Below, one piece after another: positions 1-12,787 of a stretch of 64,000 nucleotides of DNA; positions within the stretch are counted from its first letter, which is position 1, and each line of letters opens with the position of its first letter. The notes beneath the pieces were generated by a model, which was not told the DNA's origin, did no database searches, and saw only the letters and a program-made list of their open reading frames with translations. Made by a program: the position numbers and the translations under genes. Where the stretch lies: NCBI GenBank assembly GCA_029204225.1, contig CM055102.1:17998060-18062059 (forward strand). Reading direction: 5' to 3'. Source of the DNA: Diphasiastrum complanatum (lineage: Eukaryota; Streptophyta; Lycopodiopsida; Lycopodiales; Lycopodiaceae).

Positions 1-58
<58 letters not shown>
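1..58. repeat. (TC)n microsatellite at the window edge
   Basis: Perfect TC dinucleotide run from the first base; it probably continues to the left of the window. Confidence 0.98.
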
Positions 59-61
<3 letters not shown>

Positions 62-75
62 TGGTTCTTCACTTA

Positions 76-184
76 TTCTCGCCTTGCTACATCTTAGTAT
101 ACACTTTTTAAAGTACACAAAGATTGTGGGTTTTCTCGCCTTGCTACGTCTTAGTATACACTTTTTATAGTACACAAAGATTGT
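76..184. repeat. 57-bp direct tandem duplication
   Basis: Two adjacent copies, 76-132 and 133-184, both starting TTCTCGCCTTGCTAC and sharing ACACAAAGATTGT near their ends; only a few substitutions separate them. No gene is associated. Confidence 0.9.
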
Positions 185-798
185 AAGTTGACAGATGGGC
201 CTCTATAAAATTTTCAACTTGAATAATACTCCTAAGAGAAAAGTCACAATCAATGGTGTGATTCACATACCCTAAATCTATTGCACAGGAGACTTGGCTT
301 TCCTCACAAGCCATGATGGCTTCCACGGTAATATATAAAACCCTGTAGAACCACCTCTTTCCACACCCTACTAGTAACTTCTTCAACTTGGCGCCCATTC
401 ATCTTTTGGAAAAGAATTATGTATTGTTGAAACAATAACTTCTGCATACGTCTTCTTTCATGCTTAACATGATATGTTTTTACATGAATATACGATTATA
501 GAAAACCATTTGGACAACGATTTGCCTTCACCAAATTGCTAAAATGTTTGTGATTGCTAAAGCACTATTGGTAATCGTCGATCTTTCAACCAATCTACGC
601 ACATTTTCATGAGGGTTTTCACGCTTGAGTGCTAATTTTTCAGTCTCAGATCACGATAGTGACCTTACCTTAAATCACATTTTTTGGTGGTTGTTTTGAT
701 CATGCATTTTGGATACATAGATTTGCTACATATGGATTGCTCACTATGTTTGCTAATTGTGAATAGCATTTACAATTTTGATGTAATCAAGGAGCATT
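185..798. other. Unassigned AT-rich sequence
   Basis: I see no coding pattern, repeat or recognisable element here. Short open frames are present but have no family features. Confidence 0.5.
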
Positions 799-934
799 AT
801 GAGCGCATTACCATTTGTAGGTACAACAATCAATTCACCATATAGCAGACATGAGGGTCCGGGCCGGACGCGGGCTTTTTGCATCCCCGTCCGACGCCCC
901 GACCCGAATGCGTCCGACCCTCAGACGCGGGGTC

Positions 935-980
935 GGACGCGTCCAAAAAAAAAATTTGAAATTTTTTTCTGGACGCGTCC
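935..980. repeat. GC-rich palindrome pair flanking an A/T hairpin (possible hAT subterminal region)
   Basis: The palindrome GGACGCGTCC occurs at 935-944 and again at 971-980, separated by an A-run, TTTGAAA and a T-run, so the whole stretch can fold back on itself. The surrounding 855-1000 is strikingly GC-rich, with several GGACGCG or GTCCGAC words, unlike the AT-rich flanks. It lies just upstream of the hAT transposase relic. hAT elements often have subterminal motif repeats; that this is one is inference. Confidence 0.5.
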
Positions 981-1010
981 AGAGGACGGACGTAGACGGA
1001 TGGCAGAAGC

Positions 1011-1177
<167 letters not shown>

Positions 1178-1184
1178 TGCTCGT

Positions 1185-3265
1185 CCCATTTGGGATGAGG
1201 TGGAGTTGATGCCCGACAAAAAGTGGCATTGCTCTTTTTGTCGAAAGTAGTTCACAGGGAATGCCTCTCGGGTTCGAGCACATTTGGGGGAATTGCGAGT
1301 CCGACCCACAGTGGGACGCTATGGGATCGGCGTTTGTATGGTCCTCCCTCTGTAGACTGGGCTCTCATTCTCGAGGCATATGCTGAGCCAGGTGTTGAGC
1401 CCGACGAGCCATCCACAGATGCTGCGGACTCTATTTCCACTGGTGTACCCACTGCCACCGCCCCTGCCACTGGAACACCCACCGCCACCGCCCCCACCCC
1501 TAACAGCACAATCTGCACCTGCCATCGCTATCCGCCTTCGCCACAGCCAGCCCACCCCCTCTGCCAGTACTCCCCCATGGATCCATAGCCTCCACCGTTG
1601 CACCTATGCCTGTGCTATCACTGTCAGATCTTGCACGGTCCGATCACATCCTCCACTTCCGCACCTACACCTATGCCACTACCTCCAAGTCCGCATTGTC
1701 CATCCACATCCTCCCAACCATCCACACTCTCGAGGCACCAGACAGATGTCTATGCCGGGATCTTTCAGAGAGGGGCAGCATAGAGAGGCCACCAGGACCA
1801 CAACACAAATGTCCTATGACCTGAACCTCTCCTTTATCATGGCATCATCCCGCATCTTTTGAGAGGCTATCTCAAAAGTTGCAGTCTGCGGGCCTGGCTA
1901 CACAACCACCCACAACCGACGCACTACGCAGCCCTTTGCTCTAGGAGCAGGTTGCATCAGTCCAGAGAGAGACTAGCCGCACTGTATGAGGCTTGAGATA
2001 GATACGGCTACTCCATCATTGGCTGATGGGTGGATTGATCGCTGTAGATGTCCACTCATCAATGTGATTGTTTCTTAGTTGCTATGGTTCCATGTTCCTG
2101 CGCAGCATCGACGCCTCCGAGGCAGGGAGGAGTGTATTCGGCTGAGTACATTTACGGCATCATCCGCGTAGCGATAGAGGAGGTCGGGCCACAACGCGTT
2201 GTCCATGTACAATTTTCTTTCATTAGTTGCTTGGTCATTTACTGCTTAATGTTGATACAAAAGTTTTGCATAGTTTTGATTGATTGCAAAGTGTTTTCCA
2301 AGTTGTGAACTAATCGTATCAACTGATCACAAAAGGTTGTGACGGACAGTGCATCCAATTGTCGCGGTATGGGGGAGCTTTTTATGGTAGAGTACCCCTC
2401 CTTTGTGTGGACTCCATGTGCCGCACACTCACTGGACCTGATCCTGCATTCCATCGGGCGCCTGTCTTGGGTCAGTGAGATTCTCACAAGGGCACTTGCG
2501 GTTGTGGACATCGTCACACACAAGCGCCGCATGATTGCCCTTTTCCGCACATTCAGCAGGTAAGATGCTACTTATTTTTTGGCTTCTCATTTTGTTTGTC
2601 AATGTAGGCTCAACTTCAAAAAGCCCGCTCGCACCCGCTTCGCCTACTAGTTCATCATGCTTGAGCCGCTACACAAGCTCAAGGGTGATTTGTGGCGCAT
2701 GGCTACTTCTGCAGAGTTCACTGCCATGGACCTGTCCACGACCCCAGAGGGCTTGGCCTTCCACGACATCCTCTTCATGGAGCCTTTCTGGGTGATATGC
2801 AGCAGTTGATGGACGTCATTCGCCCCATCTACTCTGTTCTGAGGCTCGTTGAGCGAGGGGTGCACGATGGGCCTCATTACGAGTTTATGGGCCGCATAGG
2901 CGAGTCTCTCCAGCGTTCTGAGTTGGACCCCTGCTAGGTATAACTTTTTTCGTCTCAACCATCCTTTCTTCCATTTCGCACTCTATTTCGTCTTGCTGCC
3001 GCAACACAATGGCATGTAATTGTTGCCTCTACATGGTATGGTCCACAGGTTGGAGCCTATCAGGCGGTTGTGGCGGCGACGATGGAATAAGTTCACCGAG
3101 AAATTTTGACATTATCTAATGGCAACACTTTGCATTTTATATCGATCACCAGCCATTACTTTATCTAGGCCCATTCACAGTGTGGCCCACATACTGCATC
3201 CGCTGTTTCAGAGCGAGAGGCAGTATGACGATGCAGTGCTGTGTGCGGGACTATCTATTGAACAA
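1185..3265 (+). pseudogene. hAT-family transposase, multiply broken
   Basis: Pieces of a plant hAT transposase lie in the correct order but in different frames. At 1218-1300 is a BED-type zinc finger (WHCSFCRK, stop, then FTGNASRVRAHLGG) whose frame is cut by a TAG at 1248-1250. At 2020-2200 are the DUF659 words ADGWID, MFLRSIDASEAG and SAEYIYGII, in shifting frames. At 2337-2560 is the best preserved part, with VTDSASNCRGMGEL and FVWTPCAAHSLDLIL, the usual plant hAT 'TPCAAH.LDL' block. At 2610-2936 and about 3050-3260 follow C-terminal parts (TRFAY, LDPC, then HSVAHILHPLF). Frameshifts and stops make it non-functional. I found no clear terminal inverted repeats or 8-bp target duplication. 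The family is confident; the exact limits are not. Confidence 0.8.
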
Positions 3266-3279
3266 ACGAAGATTGCTTT

Positions 3280-4260
3280 TAACATTAAACACACCTTTCC
3301 TTATGAAAAGTCATAAAATATCATGTTATGTATACTCTTTGTTTGATAATTTTCTAACTAGTTTTGGTCTATATTTGTACCAAATTGGGTATCTCGGCTT
3401 GAAACCTTTTGTAAGACACGGATTTGTGCAAAACAGTTGAGAGTATGGACATGGATTTTTCCTAATACCGACATGGATTTCCTTGCCATAGCTAATGGTA
3501 CTAAAACATCATAGCTTATTCTTCTAGGTATTACAATATTATGATGATAGGTTACATGCTTGTGAGTACCTAGAAAGCATGGATATGCTTAAGAAAATTG
3601 ACATTGGGTTATGACCTGTTGGGTTACCTCAAATGGTCGTAAAGCTGGGAATGGCATGGATTTTCTTCGAGACCTACCTATATGTCCATGCTATAACCTA
3701 TCACTATGCATTTAATGGTAAACAATTAACTTCACATACTTATGAATGTTTTATTATGTGTTGATATGGGACCAATCCCCTGGAAACTGATCAGTAAGGC
3801 ATCCGCTCTAATACAGTATTATCAAGGGCGTGGCATATCGCTAATACTATTACTTGAATGAGAATATTGGGACTATATTTCATAAATGCTATCTATGTTG
3901 TTAAGTTGTGATATTTATTTTTGACATGGATGACAACTGACACTCAGCTTTGACACCTATCTTCCTCATTGTGCTAACTTTTTTGGTGGGATGGTGACAA
4001 ATACCAGCCTAAATGTCCTAAAATAAGTTTGCTTTACAGTGCTTGATAAGTACTTAGTTTTTATTTTGCCTAGTTAGATTGTGAATAAAGGCTTCAAAGG
4101 GTTTAGTCTTGCTTTGTTTTGTTATCTCTATCTGTATTTTTTGGGATGTAAATTTGACTATTCCTTAGTTGGGATAGTACTAAACCCTTACCATTTATCT
4201 GATTGATAATCTAACATAGATATGTTTTCTTTGTTTAGTCCTCCATATGGTTATAGGATG
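3280..4260. other. Unassigned AT-rich sequence
   Basis: No coding feature, long repeat or RNA gene seen. It may be decayed 5' sequence of the Penelope-like element that follows. Confidence 0.4.
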
Positions 4261-4269
4261 TTGTCGATT

Positions 4270-5440
4270 TGGGTTATGGGGAGCCCCTTCCTCCACACCA
4301 AACCTCTTTATTCAACATTGATATGTTGTATGAAAAAGGCCGTAAATGTGCATGACTTTATTATTAATTCTGATAGGGCTACATGATCTGCCGTTGGACC
4401 TGAGGATAAAGTGCTTTGTTTGATTGATTTACTGGAGACCATTGACTGGATTAGAATATATTTGGAATTTGTTAAAAAGAAGGATCCTTTGGGTATGGTT
4501 GAAAATTTACATAGCAATTTTACAGATTTGGCTGATAAATTTGAGGAAGAAGAAAGATTATACAACTTACATATTAGAAAAGTTTTCTTTTGCCTTGAAA
4601 AGAAAAATGGTGTTGTGCTTACTGATTCGTCTATCGATTTCTATCTAAATATTCCTATGAATATTACTTCCATGTGGACGGCCGACATATCTAAATGCTA
4701 TGAGAATATACCACTTGATGGTCCAGAGGAACTTAAAACTATTATGAAGAAAATGATCATCTCAACTTTCAAATATGCTTGTAATACCCAACTTAAGTAC
4801 AAGTGGGTTCATGAGTCACAAAGTTTTAAATTGTCATGGTCTAAAAAATTGGCGATATGTAGAACTCTATTGACAAGGATTTACTATGCATTTGGAATAC
4901 CTTTTTTTATTGATAATTGGATTGTAAGACTTGGTGATGAAACTTGGCATACCTATGGGCTTTTCATGCTCACCTACATTGTGCAACTGGTATTTATCCT
5001 TTTTTGAGATGCAGTTTATCAAAAGGCTATTTTAACATTGACTGTTTTTTTTTAATAAACTTCAGGTAAGGTCAGTGGAGAACTCTTTTTTGGATATATC
5101 CTTCGGATTTTCTTGATATTGAGCATGATAGTAATGCAGGTTATCTCATAAATGTTTTGAATATCACCACTACTTTCGATCCTATTACTGGTTCTACCCA
5201 TCTTTCCAAATATGACAAATGACGGGGACCACCATTTTCCTTCTTACAACACATTCACTTGGCTTCTAATAGATAGTGTATAACTCTTATAAAGTAATGG
5301 CCTCACGAGTTATTTCAGCTATGTATTGCTGTAATTAGCGAAAACTTTTATCAAGTAAAAACTTTGATTGATGCTTTTCAAAAGAATGGCTTCATGAGAA
5401 GTAGACTATGCTTGGTTGTTAATAATATTTTGAAATAAAA
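4270..5440 (+). pseudogene. Penelope-like element reverse transcriptase (PLE), copy A
   Basis: The main open stretch, 4411-5007, encodes the N-terminal and palm part of a reverse transcriptase, and an upstream in-frame stretch (from about 4270) extends it past one stop. MWTADISKCYENIPL fits RT motif A with its catalytic Asp. After a frameshift near 4950 the next frame reads IPMGFSCSPTLCNWYL, which fits motif B. Motif C (the YxDD pair) is not visible: the sequence around 5030-5070 appears deleted or scrambled. Beyond it, WIYPSDFLDIEHD, THLSKYDK and ...FQKNGFMRSRL match the thumb-side tail I associate with Penelope-type RTs, interrupted by stops. No GIY-YIG endonuclease is seen. The PLE assignment rests on remembered motif style, so a related RT class is possible. 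Certainly non-functional. Confidence 0.65.
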
Positions 5441-5541
5441 TTTTTTCCAGGTTTATCCTATTCTTCAATGAAATCAACGGTCTTATGGTGGATAGTTAGC
5501 ATTCCCTCTTAGGGGTACTACCTGCCCCCTAATTTTTTTGT

Positions 5542-5664
<123 letters not shown>

Positions 5665-5959
5665 GGGCTCTGTTCCGCTTCGCAAGCCTCTATGGATTGT
5701 GAATGTCACGTACTAACCTTATTTACTTGTGGGGGCAAAATAAATGCCTTACTATGATAAAAGTCCCCCAAATTAAAAAGTTTTTTTAAATTTTTTTTTG
5801 ATGGGAAAGTTGTGAAGCTTTCAATGGCCAAGATCTATGCACATTTTGGACAGTCAATCTAACGATGAGCAGCAATTTGCACTTAGAATACCCAAGTGTC
5901 CTCTGGTTCTATAAAGAGAAAAATCACACAACCCTATTCACTCTTCCTCATGCTTTCTT

Positions 5960-5960
<1 letters not shown>

Positions 5961-6051
<91 letters not shown>
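5961..6051. repeat. (TC)n microsatellite, PLE unit A second array
   Basis: TC run of about 91 bp. The matching place in unit B (near 7516-7532) has only a short interrupted CTCTCTCTTTCTCTCCCTC, so this array expanded in one copy only. Confidence 0.98.
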
Positions 6052-6054
<3 letters not shown>

Positions 6055-6689
6055 CTTGCTCTCCTGGTGCTCTATCATACTGTGATTGTGATTGAAGAGA
6101 AGGCTCGTGAGTGCTATTGGAAAAGAAATCGGTGAAACGATATTGCAAACAAAGGTGAGAATGATTTGAGAAATGGTAGCTCACTGATAATGAAGGATGT
6201 ATGCTGTGCTTTACTTTTGGAATGGATGCTTACAACTTGCTGTGATTACCATTGTGTAGTAGCAAAGATTGGTCGGCAAATTGTTATTGAATGCTCTTAC
6301 AAACAAACGCTGCTTCAAGGAGTAGTTGTGGGCTTGTTTTAAGGTCTTTGCTCAACCTCTTTTGGTATATGATTGGCGCTGGACAGCCATCGAAATGTTG
6401 GCATAAACTTGCATACTTTATTAGATGAGCACTATCGCTGGCTAGCACTCTTTCTGGAGTGGATTTGGACGTTGGCCAGCGCTGTTTTTTGAAAGAAAGC
6501 TTGATTTCTCCCTGCGATTTTGCAGTACATTGCATGCATGCTTTACTACACGTTTTTTTCAGCATATAATCATGATAAAAGTGCGATGGACCGTTGGCCA
6601 TCTGTTGGTGGTCCCGATATACGAATAGTTCTAGCATATATATGATTGATAATGGTGCTCTTTGTATACTCCAGTGGCTAAAAAAAGAC

Positions 6690-7010
6690 AACGCGTCTGA
6701 TAACATGGTCGCCACTACCTTTGATTCTTTATTAGGTAAGTTTCATATGAAAAAATTTGACAAGCGAAGGAACTTCCTTTTACGTTTTTCCAATATATAC
6801 ACTTGACTGTCAATAGGCCAATTATGAACTCGTATAAAGTTATTGTCGGTCAGATTATTGCTGTTATGTACTGTTGTAGCGAACAAGATACTTTTATGGA
6901 TGAGGTCAGAAACATCGTTCTTGCTTTTCAATGTAATGGCTTCATGAGAGGAAGATTGTATGAGATTATAAACAACCTATTCCTACACAATTTGTTCCCT
7001 GGACTCAAGT
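6690..7010 (+). pseudogene. PLE reverse transcriptase tail, copy B
   Basis: A second, 5'-truncated copy of the RT C-terminal part: MKKFDKRRNF (compare KYDK in copy A), then after a stop and frameshift NRPIMNSYKV and CNGFMRGRLYEIINNLF (compare KNGFMRSRL in copy A). The catalytic palm is absent, so this copy was born truncated or has lost its 5' part. It heads repeat unit B. Confidence 0.65.
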
Positions 7011-7121
7011 TTACTTTACCAAAAAATGCTAAATTTCTTTTGGTGGACAGTTAGCACTCCATCTTAGGGGTGCTACCTGCCCCCTGAGAGACTTTGCTAG
7101 CTGTGTGGGTACGGTTGGTGG

Positions 7122-7243
<122 letters not shown>

Positions 7244-8406
7244 GGGCTCTGTTACATACATATATCACTTCATTCGCTTCACAAGCCACTGTGGATTTTA
7301 AATGTCGCGTACTAACCCCCAAAATTAAAAAAAAGTTTTTTTAAAAATTCTTTTGGTGGGAAAGTTGTGAAGCTTTCCATGGCCAGGATCTGTGCACATT
7401 TTGGACAGTCAATCTAACGGTGAGCAGCAATTTGCACTTAGCATACCTAAGTGTCCTCTGGTTCTATAAAGAGAAAAATCACACAACCCTATTCACTTTT
7501 CCTCATGCTTTCTTGCTCTCTCTTTCTCTCCCTCATTTTTGCTCTCCTGGTGCTCTACCATACTGTGATTGCGATTGAAGAGAAGGCTTTTGAGTGCTAT
7601 TGGAAAAGCAATCGGTGAAACGATACTGCAAACAAAGGTGAGAATGATTTGAGAAATGGTAGCACGCTGATAATGAAGGATGTATGTTGTGCTTTACGTT
7701 TTGGAATGGATGCTTACAACCTGCTATGATTACCGTTGTGTAGTAACAAAGATTGGTCGGCAAATTGTGATTGAATGCTCTTACAGACAAACATTGCTTC
7801 AAGGAGTAGTTCTGGGCTTGTTTTAAGGCATTTGCTCAACCTCTTTTGGTATATGATTGGCGCTGGACAACCATCCAAATGTTGGCATAAACTTGCATCC
7901 TTTATTAGATGAGCACTATCGCTGGCTAGCGCTCTTTCTGGAGCGGATTTGGGTGCTGGCCAACACTAGTTTTTTGAAAGAAAACTTGATTTCTTCTTGC
8001 GATTTTGTAGCACATTGCATGCATGCTTTACTACATGCTTTTTGCAGCATATAATCATGATAAAAGTGCGATGGACGGCTGGCCATCTGTCGGTGGTCCC
8101 GATATACAAATAGTTCTAGCATATATATGATTGATAATGGTGCTCTTTGTATACTCCAGTGGCTAAAACGTGATGTCAGTGATTGCTACGGATGATTGCT
8201 CCGATAACTAGTAACATGGTTGGAATATTAAGTAGCACAAGTAAAGCTTGGACTTCTAGTATCTTCTTGAGAAGACGTACGCACTAAAGCTGATAATCTG
8301 CTTATCATTGATATGGTGGTGAATGGAATGCTTTTGAAAAGAAAAGCGACAAGCTAATGATCTAACTATTGGTGAAGACTATGATATAGGTAGGAGTACT
8401 CTATGC

Positions 8407-8630
8407 TTAATGCAATACTTTCAGTTTGAATTCTCTAACACGTAGGTATCTAGAGTAATCATGTATAAAAGATACATACACATTCGAACCTCCATTAGAT
8501 GCTTGAGAAAAAGAGTTCACATCAGAATGTATAAGTTCTAATGATTTGGAAGCTCTAGTAGAAGAGTTAGAAAATGGTAGCTTGTGAGCCTTGTCAATAA
8601 TCAGATATGCAACATCAAGCATTCACCAAC
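8407..8630 (-). pseudogene. Ty1/copia pol fragment: GAG-pre-integrase and start of integrase core
   Basis: The minus strand encodes HKLPFSNSSTRASKSLELIHSDV followed by GGSNVYVSFIHDYSRYL, the standard copia junction where the zinc-binding part leads into the first Asp (HSDV) and second block (DYSRY) of the integrase core. It stops there. On the minus strand this N-terminal part lies downstream of the more C-terminal integrase piece at 8880-9386, so the two are out of order and result from rearrangement or separate insertions. Confidence 0.8.
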
Positions 8631-8879
8631 AAGAAGGCATAAGAAGAACACGCACTATCACACTATGATCACACTATCTCATGCAGAATGTAAAATGTAC
8701 AAATGAACCCTGAACTCTGATAGAGAGAGAAAACCTACGAGTAGCCTAATAGACTAGCCTACGACTAATGACAGCTGGTCACATCTGTCAACATTAATGT
8801 ACATCGTAAACAGTAACAATGAAGTCTATCATTGATTTCTAACTCTCTCCCTCAATGATAAAATTACATTCTTCTATTC

Positions 8880-9386
8880 CAAATAGAGTACGAAACCTCT
8901 CAAATTTACATCTACCTAATGACTTAGTAACTTCTTTTGTGCATATGTGTCATACATCCTGTATGCCTTGACTCTTTCATCATATCCAAGGAAAATACAC
9001 TTAACAACTTTTTCATCTAGCTTCTTTCATTTTTCATCAGGCACATGAGCGTAAGCATCACAACCAAATACTCGTAAATGAGAAACATTATGTTTCTTTC
9101 CAGTAAAAGCTTCGTAAGGTGTCTTACCCTCCACGGACTTAGTAGGACACCGATTCAAGATATGAGTAGCTGTGTTGCATGCTTCTGCCCAAAAAGTATT
9201 TGGCAAACCCTTGCTCTTAAGCATTGTCCTAGCCATTTCCACAATGGATCTGTTTTTCCATTCTGCAACTCCATTTTGTTGTGGTGAATAGGGTGTAGTA
9301 GTTTGTCTCTTGATCCTCTGATCCATGCAAAAATTTATAAACTCTGCTGAAAAATACTCACCGCCACCATCTGATCTGAGGGTCTT
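8880..9386 (-). pseudogene. Ty1/copia integrase core fragment
   Basis: The minus strand reads TLRSDGGGEYFSAEF (second catalytic Asp region), then TTPYSPQQNGVAEWKNRSI carrying the catalytic Glu, LPNTFWAEACNTATHILNR, LRVFGCDAYAHVPDEK and KKLDEKVVKCIFLGYDERVKAYR, the canonical copia integrase C-terminal order. The upstream end stops abruptly at TLRSD where the LTR at 9387-9864 begins, so that LTR element inserted into this gene. A stop after the VPDEK block breaks the frame. Confidence 0.88.
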
Positions 9387-9864
9387 TGTTATGGCCATAT
9401 TCGGTTAAGGACCTGGAATAGTCCTAATATGGTATACCTGCCCTCCAGTACTCGAAATTATTGGTCACGCCGTGATTTAATTCCATGTCAAGGCCTATTT
9501 GTGACTAATTACCTTGAGAGGACCCAGACACTCTAATTGAGACATATGGAGTATTGCATGCCTGTGTGACGGATATAGGCAGGAGGACTACATGAAGAGA
9601 TGTGATGTTTTTATAGTTGACCTGCATGGGGGTTGCATGGTTTCATGCACATGACTCTACTCTCTATATAATGAGATAGAGAATCTCCTGTCGACATATT
9701 TGGTTTAGGTTAACAGGTTCTCTCTTCTCCTCTTGCTTCACATGGCATGGCTTGGGGGCTAGATCCAGTTTTGATCTAGGATTGGTTGGGCGGCTGGATT
9801 CCATAGCCTCTTCTATTGTGTTCTCCTATCCTCATCTTAGGGAGAATCCTTGAGGGTCTTTACA
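9387..9864 (+). mobile_element. LTR of an LTR retrotransposon (element G, 5' LTR)
   Basis: Begins TGTTATGGCC where the minus-strand copia integrase is cut and ends ...CTTTACA one base before a tRNA-iMet primer-binding site. This gives a TGT...ACA LTR of about 478 bp. CTCTCTATATAATGAG at 9661-9676 is a good TATA box for the transcript start. I found no matching 3' LTR in the window, so the element is either truncated or extends in an unrecognised form. Confidence 0.7.
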
Positions 9865-9865
9865 T

Positions 9866-9880
9866 TGGTATCAGAGCACA
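9866..9880 (+). promoter_or_regulatory. Primer-binding site, initiator tRNA-Met type
   Basis: TGGTATCAGAGCACA is complementary to the 3' end of plant initiator tRNA-Met and sits directly after the LTR end, marking the start of the internal region of element G. Confidence 0.85.
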
Positions 9881-12350
9881 GCTAAGATACGGTTTTGGAT
9901 AGGATGGAGTCAACCTTCATCGATATGGAAGTAAAGTTTCCTCAAAGGAGTTTGGGGTTGGATTCACTAGTTTCGAGTTAGCATGCTTGTCAAATATGGT
10001 GGTAGAGTGCTCTTCTACATTCTCAATTTTTCGATTTAGATGCTGAGAAGCTATGTGAATTCACTCTTAATTTCCTGTTTTATGAGGAAGCTTTTTTTTG
10101 CTTTAAAATAATCTATTTTGAAAGATTATGATGTGTGTTCCCTAGTTAAACTTTGCTTGGTTGAGAAGTGAATGGATAACATATGTCAATTATCTTGAAT
10201 CCTATTATGTAGCTTTTGTTCCTTGGTAAATCGATTGTGAATCAATTTATCAAGCTGTTTTGAACAAAAAGTAAGTGGATTAGCGGATTCCATAAGCAGC
10301 CTATGAGGAATTGAAAATTATTCATTCTCAAATTCCTCCGGTTAATCTGCATGTTATGGAAATAGTTGGATTTGCTGTCATTCAAACCAATTGACTTCAT
10401 ATAATTGTTTCTTGGATTGTCTCAAAGAGGAAATTTCAATCTAACTCCAGTTGAACCTATATTTTGTAATATAGGGAGCTGATTGAAGTTGGATTGAGAG
10501 TAGCTGTATGCTGCAGTTTAATCCTAGAGTTACTGTAATGTTGAAGTATTTTAAGCAGATAAATAAAAAATTTAGAAACACATCCATGTTAGTCGGGATC
10601 ACCAGTTGTCGTGCTTCCAAATCTGCTTTGAATCACCTATATAAGAATCACACATGCTAGAAAGCTGTGAAAGTGTTTCAATCCAACTCAAAGCTACTAA
10701 AATGTCCAAATTTTTTTTAAAGACATGATTAATTAATTTTAAACATTTACTAATGTCGTTATGTCTTCGTAGTACTTTAGCTGAAATAGATTTTCAGGGA
10801 GCTGAAATAGATTTTCAGGGAACTGAAAATTCTAAGGAGGGAAGAAGAATGGACATCAGTAGTAGTAAGTGTGATCAAAAAATGTATTTCACAATTAGGA
10901 TTTTCGTAATCCCAGTAAATAATTGCTTAATACCAGTTATTGATTTCCTGAATAGAATTAGTTGAATTCATAGCTTATATCTTTGTAACCATTGAGTTAT
11001 CCACAGTTTTGGATGTCAATTGTGATGTTAGAAGTAAAATATGATATATGGATTATATTGGATCTGTTAGTTGATAGAAGCTTGTAACTAACATTGATGC
11101 TCTTGGATTCAGGGGAATTTGAAGCTTATCATTAACCTATAAGGATCAAAATGTAGTGTTGAACCATGTTAATTCATCTGTCTAAATCACAGAATCAGGT
11201 GTGGATTTGTGGTATCCATCTGATAGGCATGCTAGCCCAAATAAATGGATTCTCCAGTATATGAGAACAAGAGATAATATCCTATAGTGATTATAGGATA
11301 GCTAGAAGATCAATGGATCTCTAGAATATCAGATAAGACGGTTAAGGATTTTTTGAAAGGAAAAGCTGATGGTATGAGACATCAGTTTTTTTGGAAATAA
11401 AATTCTAGGACTGTAAATATCTGATGATCAATGGTGTGTTTTAGTACCTAGTCGCGATATGGGAAAAAAGAAAACCATTCGACCAAATGTGGGGTATTTT
11501 GAGAAATTTTGAAGTTTAATCTAGATCCCAATGTGGTATCTCATTATTTACAAACTCAGAGGCCCTCAAAACTATTTCTTGTTTTTTTTATTAATCCTTT
11601 ACTTCTTAGTAATTTATCGAATATAAGACATCAGACTAGTTTATATGAATTCTTTCCAACATGAAGTTATTCTTCTAAAAGACTGTTATGTCATATAAAT
11701 TACTACTTGCGGGAATGGATTTGGAATTCAGATAAATTTTAAGGTTAAAGTGTTTCAATTTTTTTAACCTAGAATATCTCTTTTTGCATAAATGGATTTC
11801 GATGGAAGGGTAGTTTCTGTCACTCGGGTTGAAAATATTTGAAGGGAAAGTCCTGTACGTAATAGAGTGGATCCTTTTGTGGAATACACTTATTACTGAC
11901 TTTTCTTGGATTTGAGTATTTTCATATATCATCTTTCTGGTTACCTTTTATGGAAATTTATAATTTCTTTAAAAGGAGGGGCGAAGTGGTGGAATAAAAT
12001 TCTATTTGAAAATCTGTAGGTTGCATAGTTTCTTAAGAGAACCAGGTGTGGTATAGAAATGAGATTTGGTTTGAAAGTAATTTCGGATAGATTCAGAGTA
12101 AGATACCTAATTGGAACTTTTGGAATAAGAGAATTTCTCTAGGGATTGTGTTGACAATCTAGAACTAGAATAGGTTTAATATTTGAATCATTATCTATAA
12201 GTAGTACTGTGAAAGGTCAAAGGTTACTAATTCCAATTTGATGGGAATAGAAGTAAGTTTGATCAAGATATAAGTCTGAGAGTTCTGTATTGGATCACCC
12301 TAATCTTAGTTTTAGTACTAGGATCAGAGAGGGGTTGATTTAGATTGGAA
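9881..12350. other. Unassigned AT-rich sequence, probably decayed retrotransposon interior
   Basis: It follows the PBS of element G, so the first part should be its leader. No gag, protease, RT or integrase motif is visible in any frame, and open frames are short. It could be a large non-coding (LARD-like) interior or unrelated old sequence. Confidence 0.4.
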
Positions 12351-12439
12351 AACTGTTGAGATTGAATGTTATTCAAGACACCACTCCATCACAAATGAAG
12401 GTTGAAAATGCACTAAATGTACAAAGACTATTTTGTCAA

Positions 12440-12650
12440 TTTTTGTCACATGTTACAATCCGTCACATGTTAGAATTTGTCAAATTTCACTTGAATGACA
12501 CTGAGAGAATTTGTGCAAATTGCAATTGGATTATTGGACTAGTTTCAACCAGAATATGATGAGAGGATACCATGTACATGCACACAATGCAAAGGCCTTA
12601 GGATTTGGACAAGGAGGATTGTCAACGATCATATTTGGGCCAATGGAGTG
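12440..12650 (+). pseudogene. CACTA transposase-associated domain (copy 1)
   Basis: HMLEFVKFHLNDTERICANC and, after a frameshift and stops near 12555, RIPCTCTQCKG...IVNDHIWANGVH. This matches the plant transposase-associated domain found N-terminal to CACTA tnp2 transposases, whose hallmark is CPC..C followed by V..HL...G. It lies about 1 kb upstream of the SET-like/tnp2 frame and is taken as the N-terminal part of the same element. Confidence 0.6.
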
Positions 12651-12787
12651 CACACAGAAAATCCAAGAGTACGAGAGGTAAACTCTTTGAAGTGTTTTTC
12701 AGAAATGCTTTAATCTTTGACCCTTATGACACTTCAGTATAGTTTGGCCAATAAATATTGAGCGATAGGATGAGTGCCATGATACTT

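Noticed and set aside
1380-1862. Pro/Thr/His-rich frame (160 codons) as a gene
   Set aside because: It overlaps the region between the hAT BED finger and the DUF659 part in another frame; the composition comes from C-rich DNA and no family is recognisable.
5840-5880. AACGATGAGCAGCAA considered as a hammerhead ribozyme core in the PLE repeat
   Set aside because: The core should read CTGATGAG...GAAA; neither unit has it, and unit B reads AACGGTGAGCAG. No supporting stems were found by eye.
6284-6715. 143-codon minus-strand frame, repeated in part at 7916-8122
   Set aside because: It lies antisense in the non-coding part of the PLE repeat unit; the similarity between the two frames is due to the DNA duplication, and the second copy is broken.
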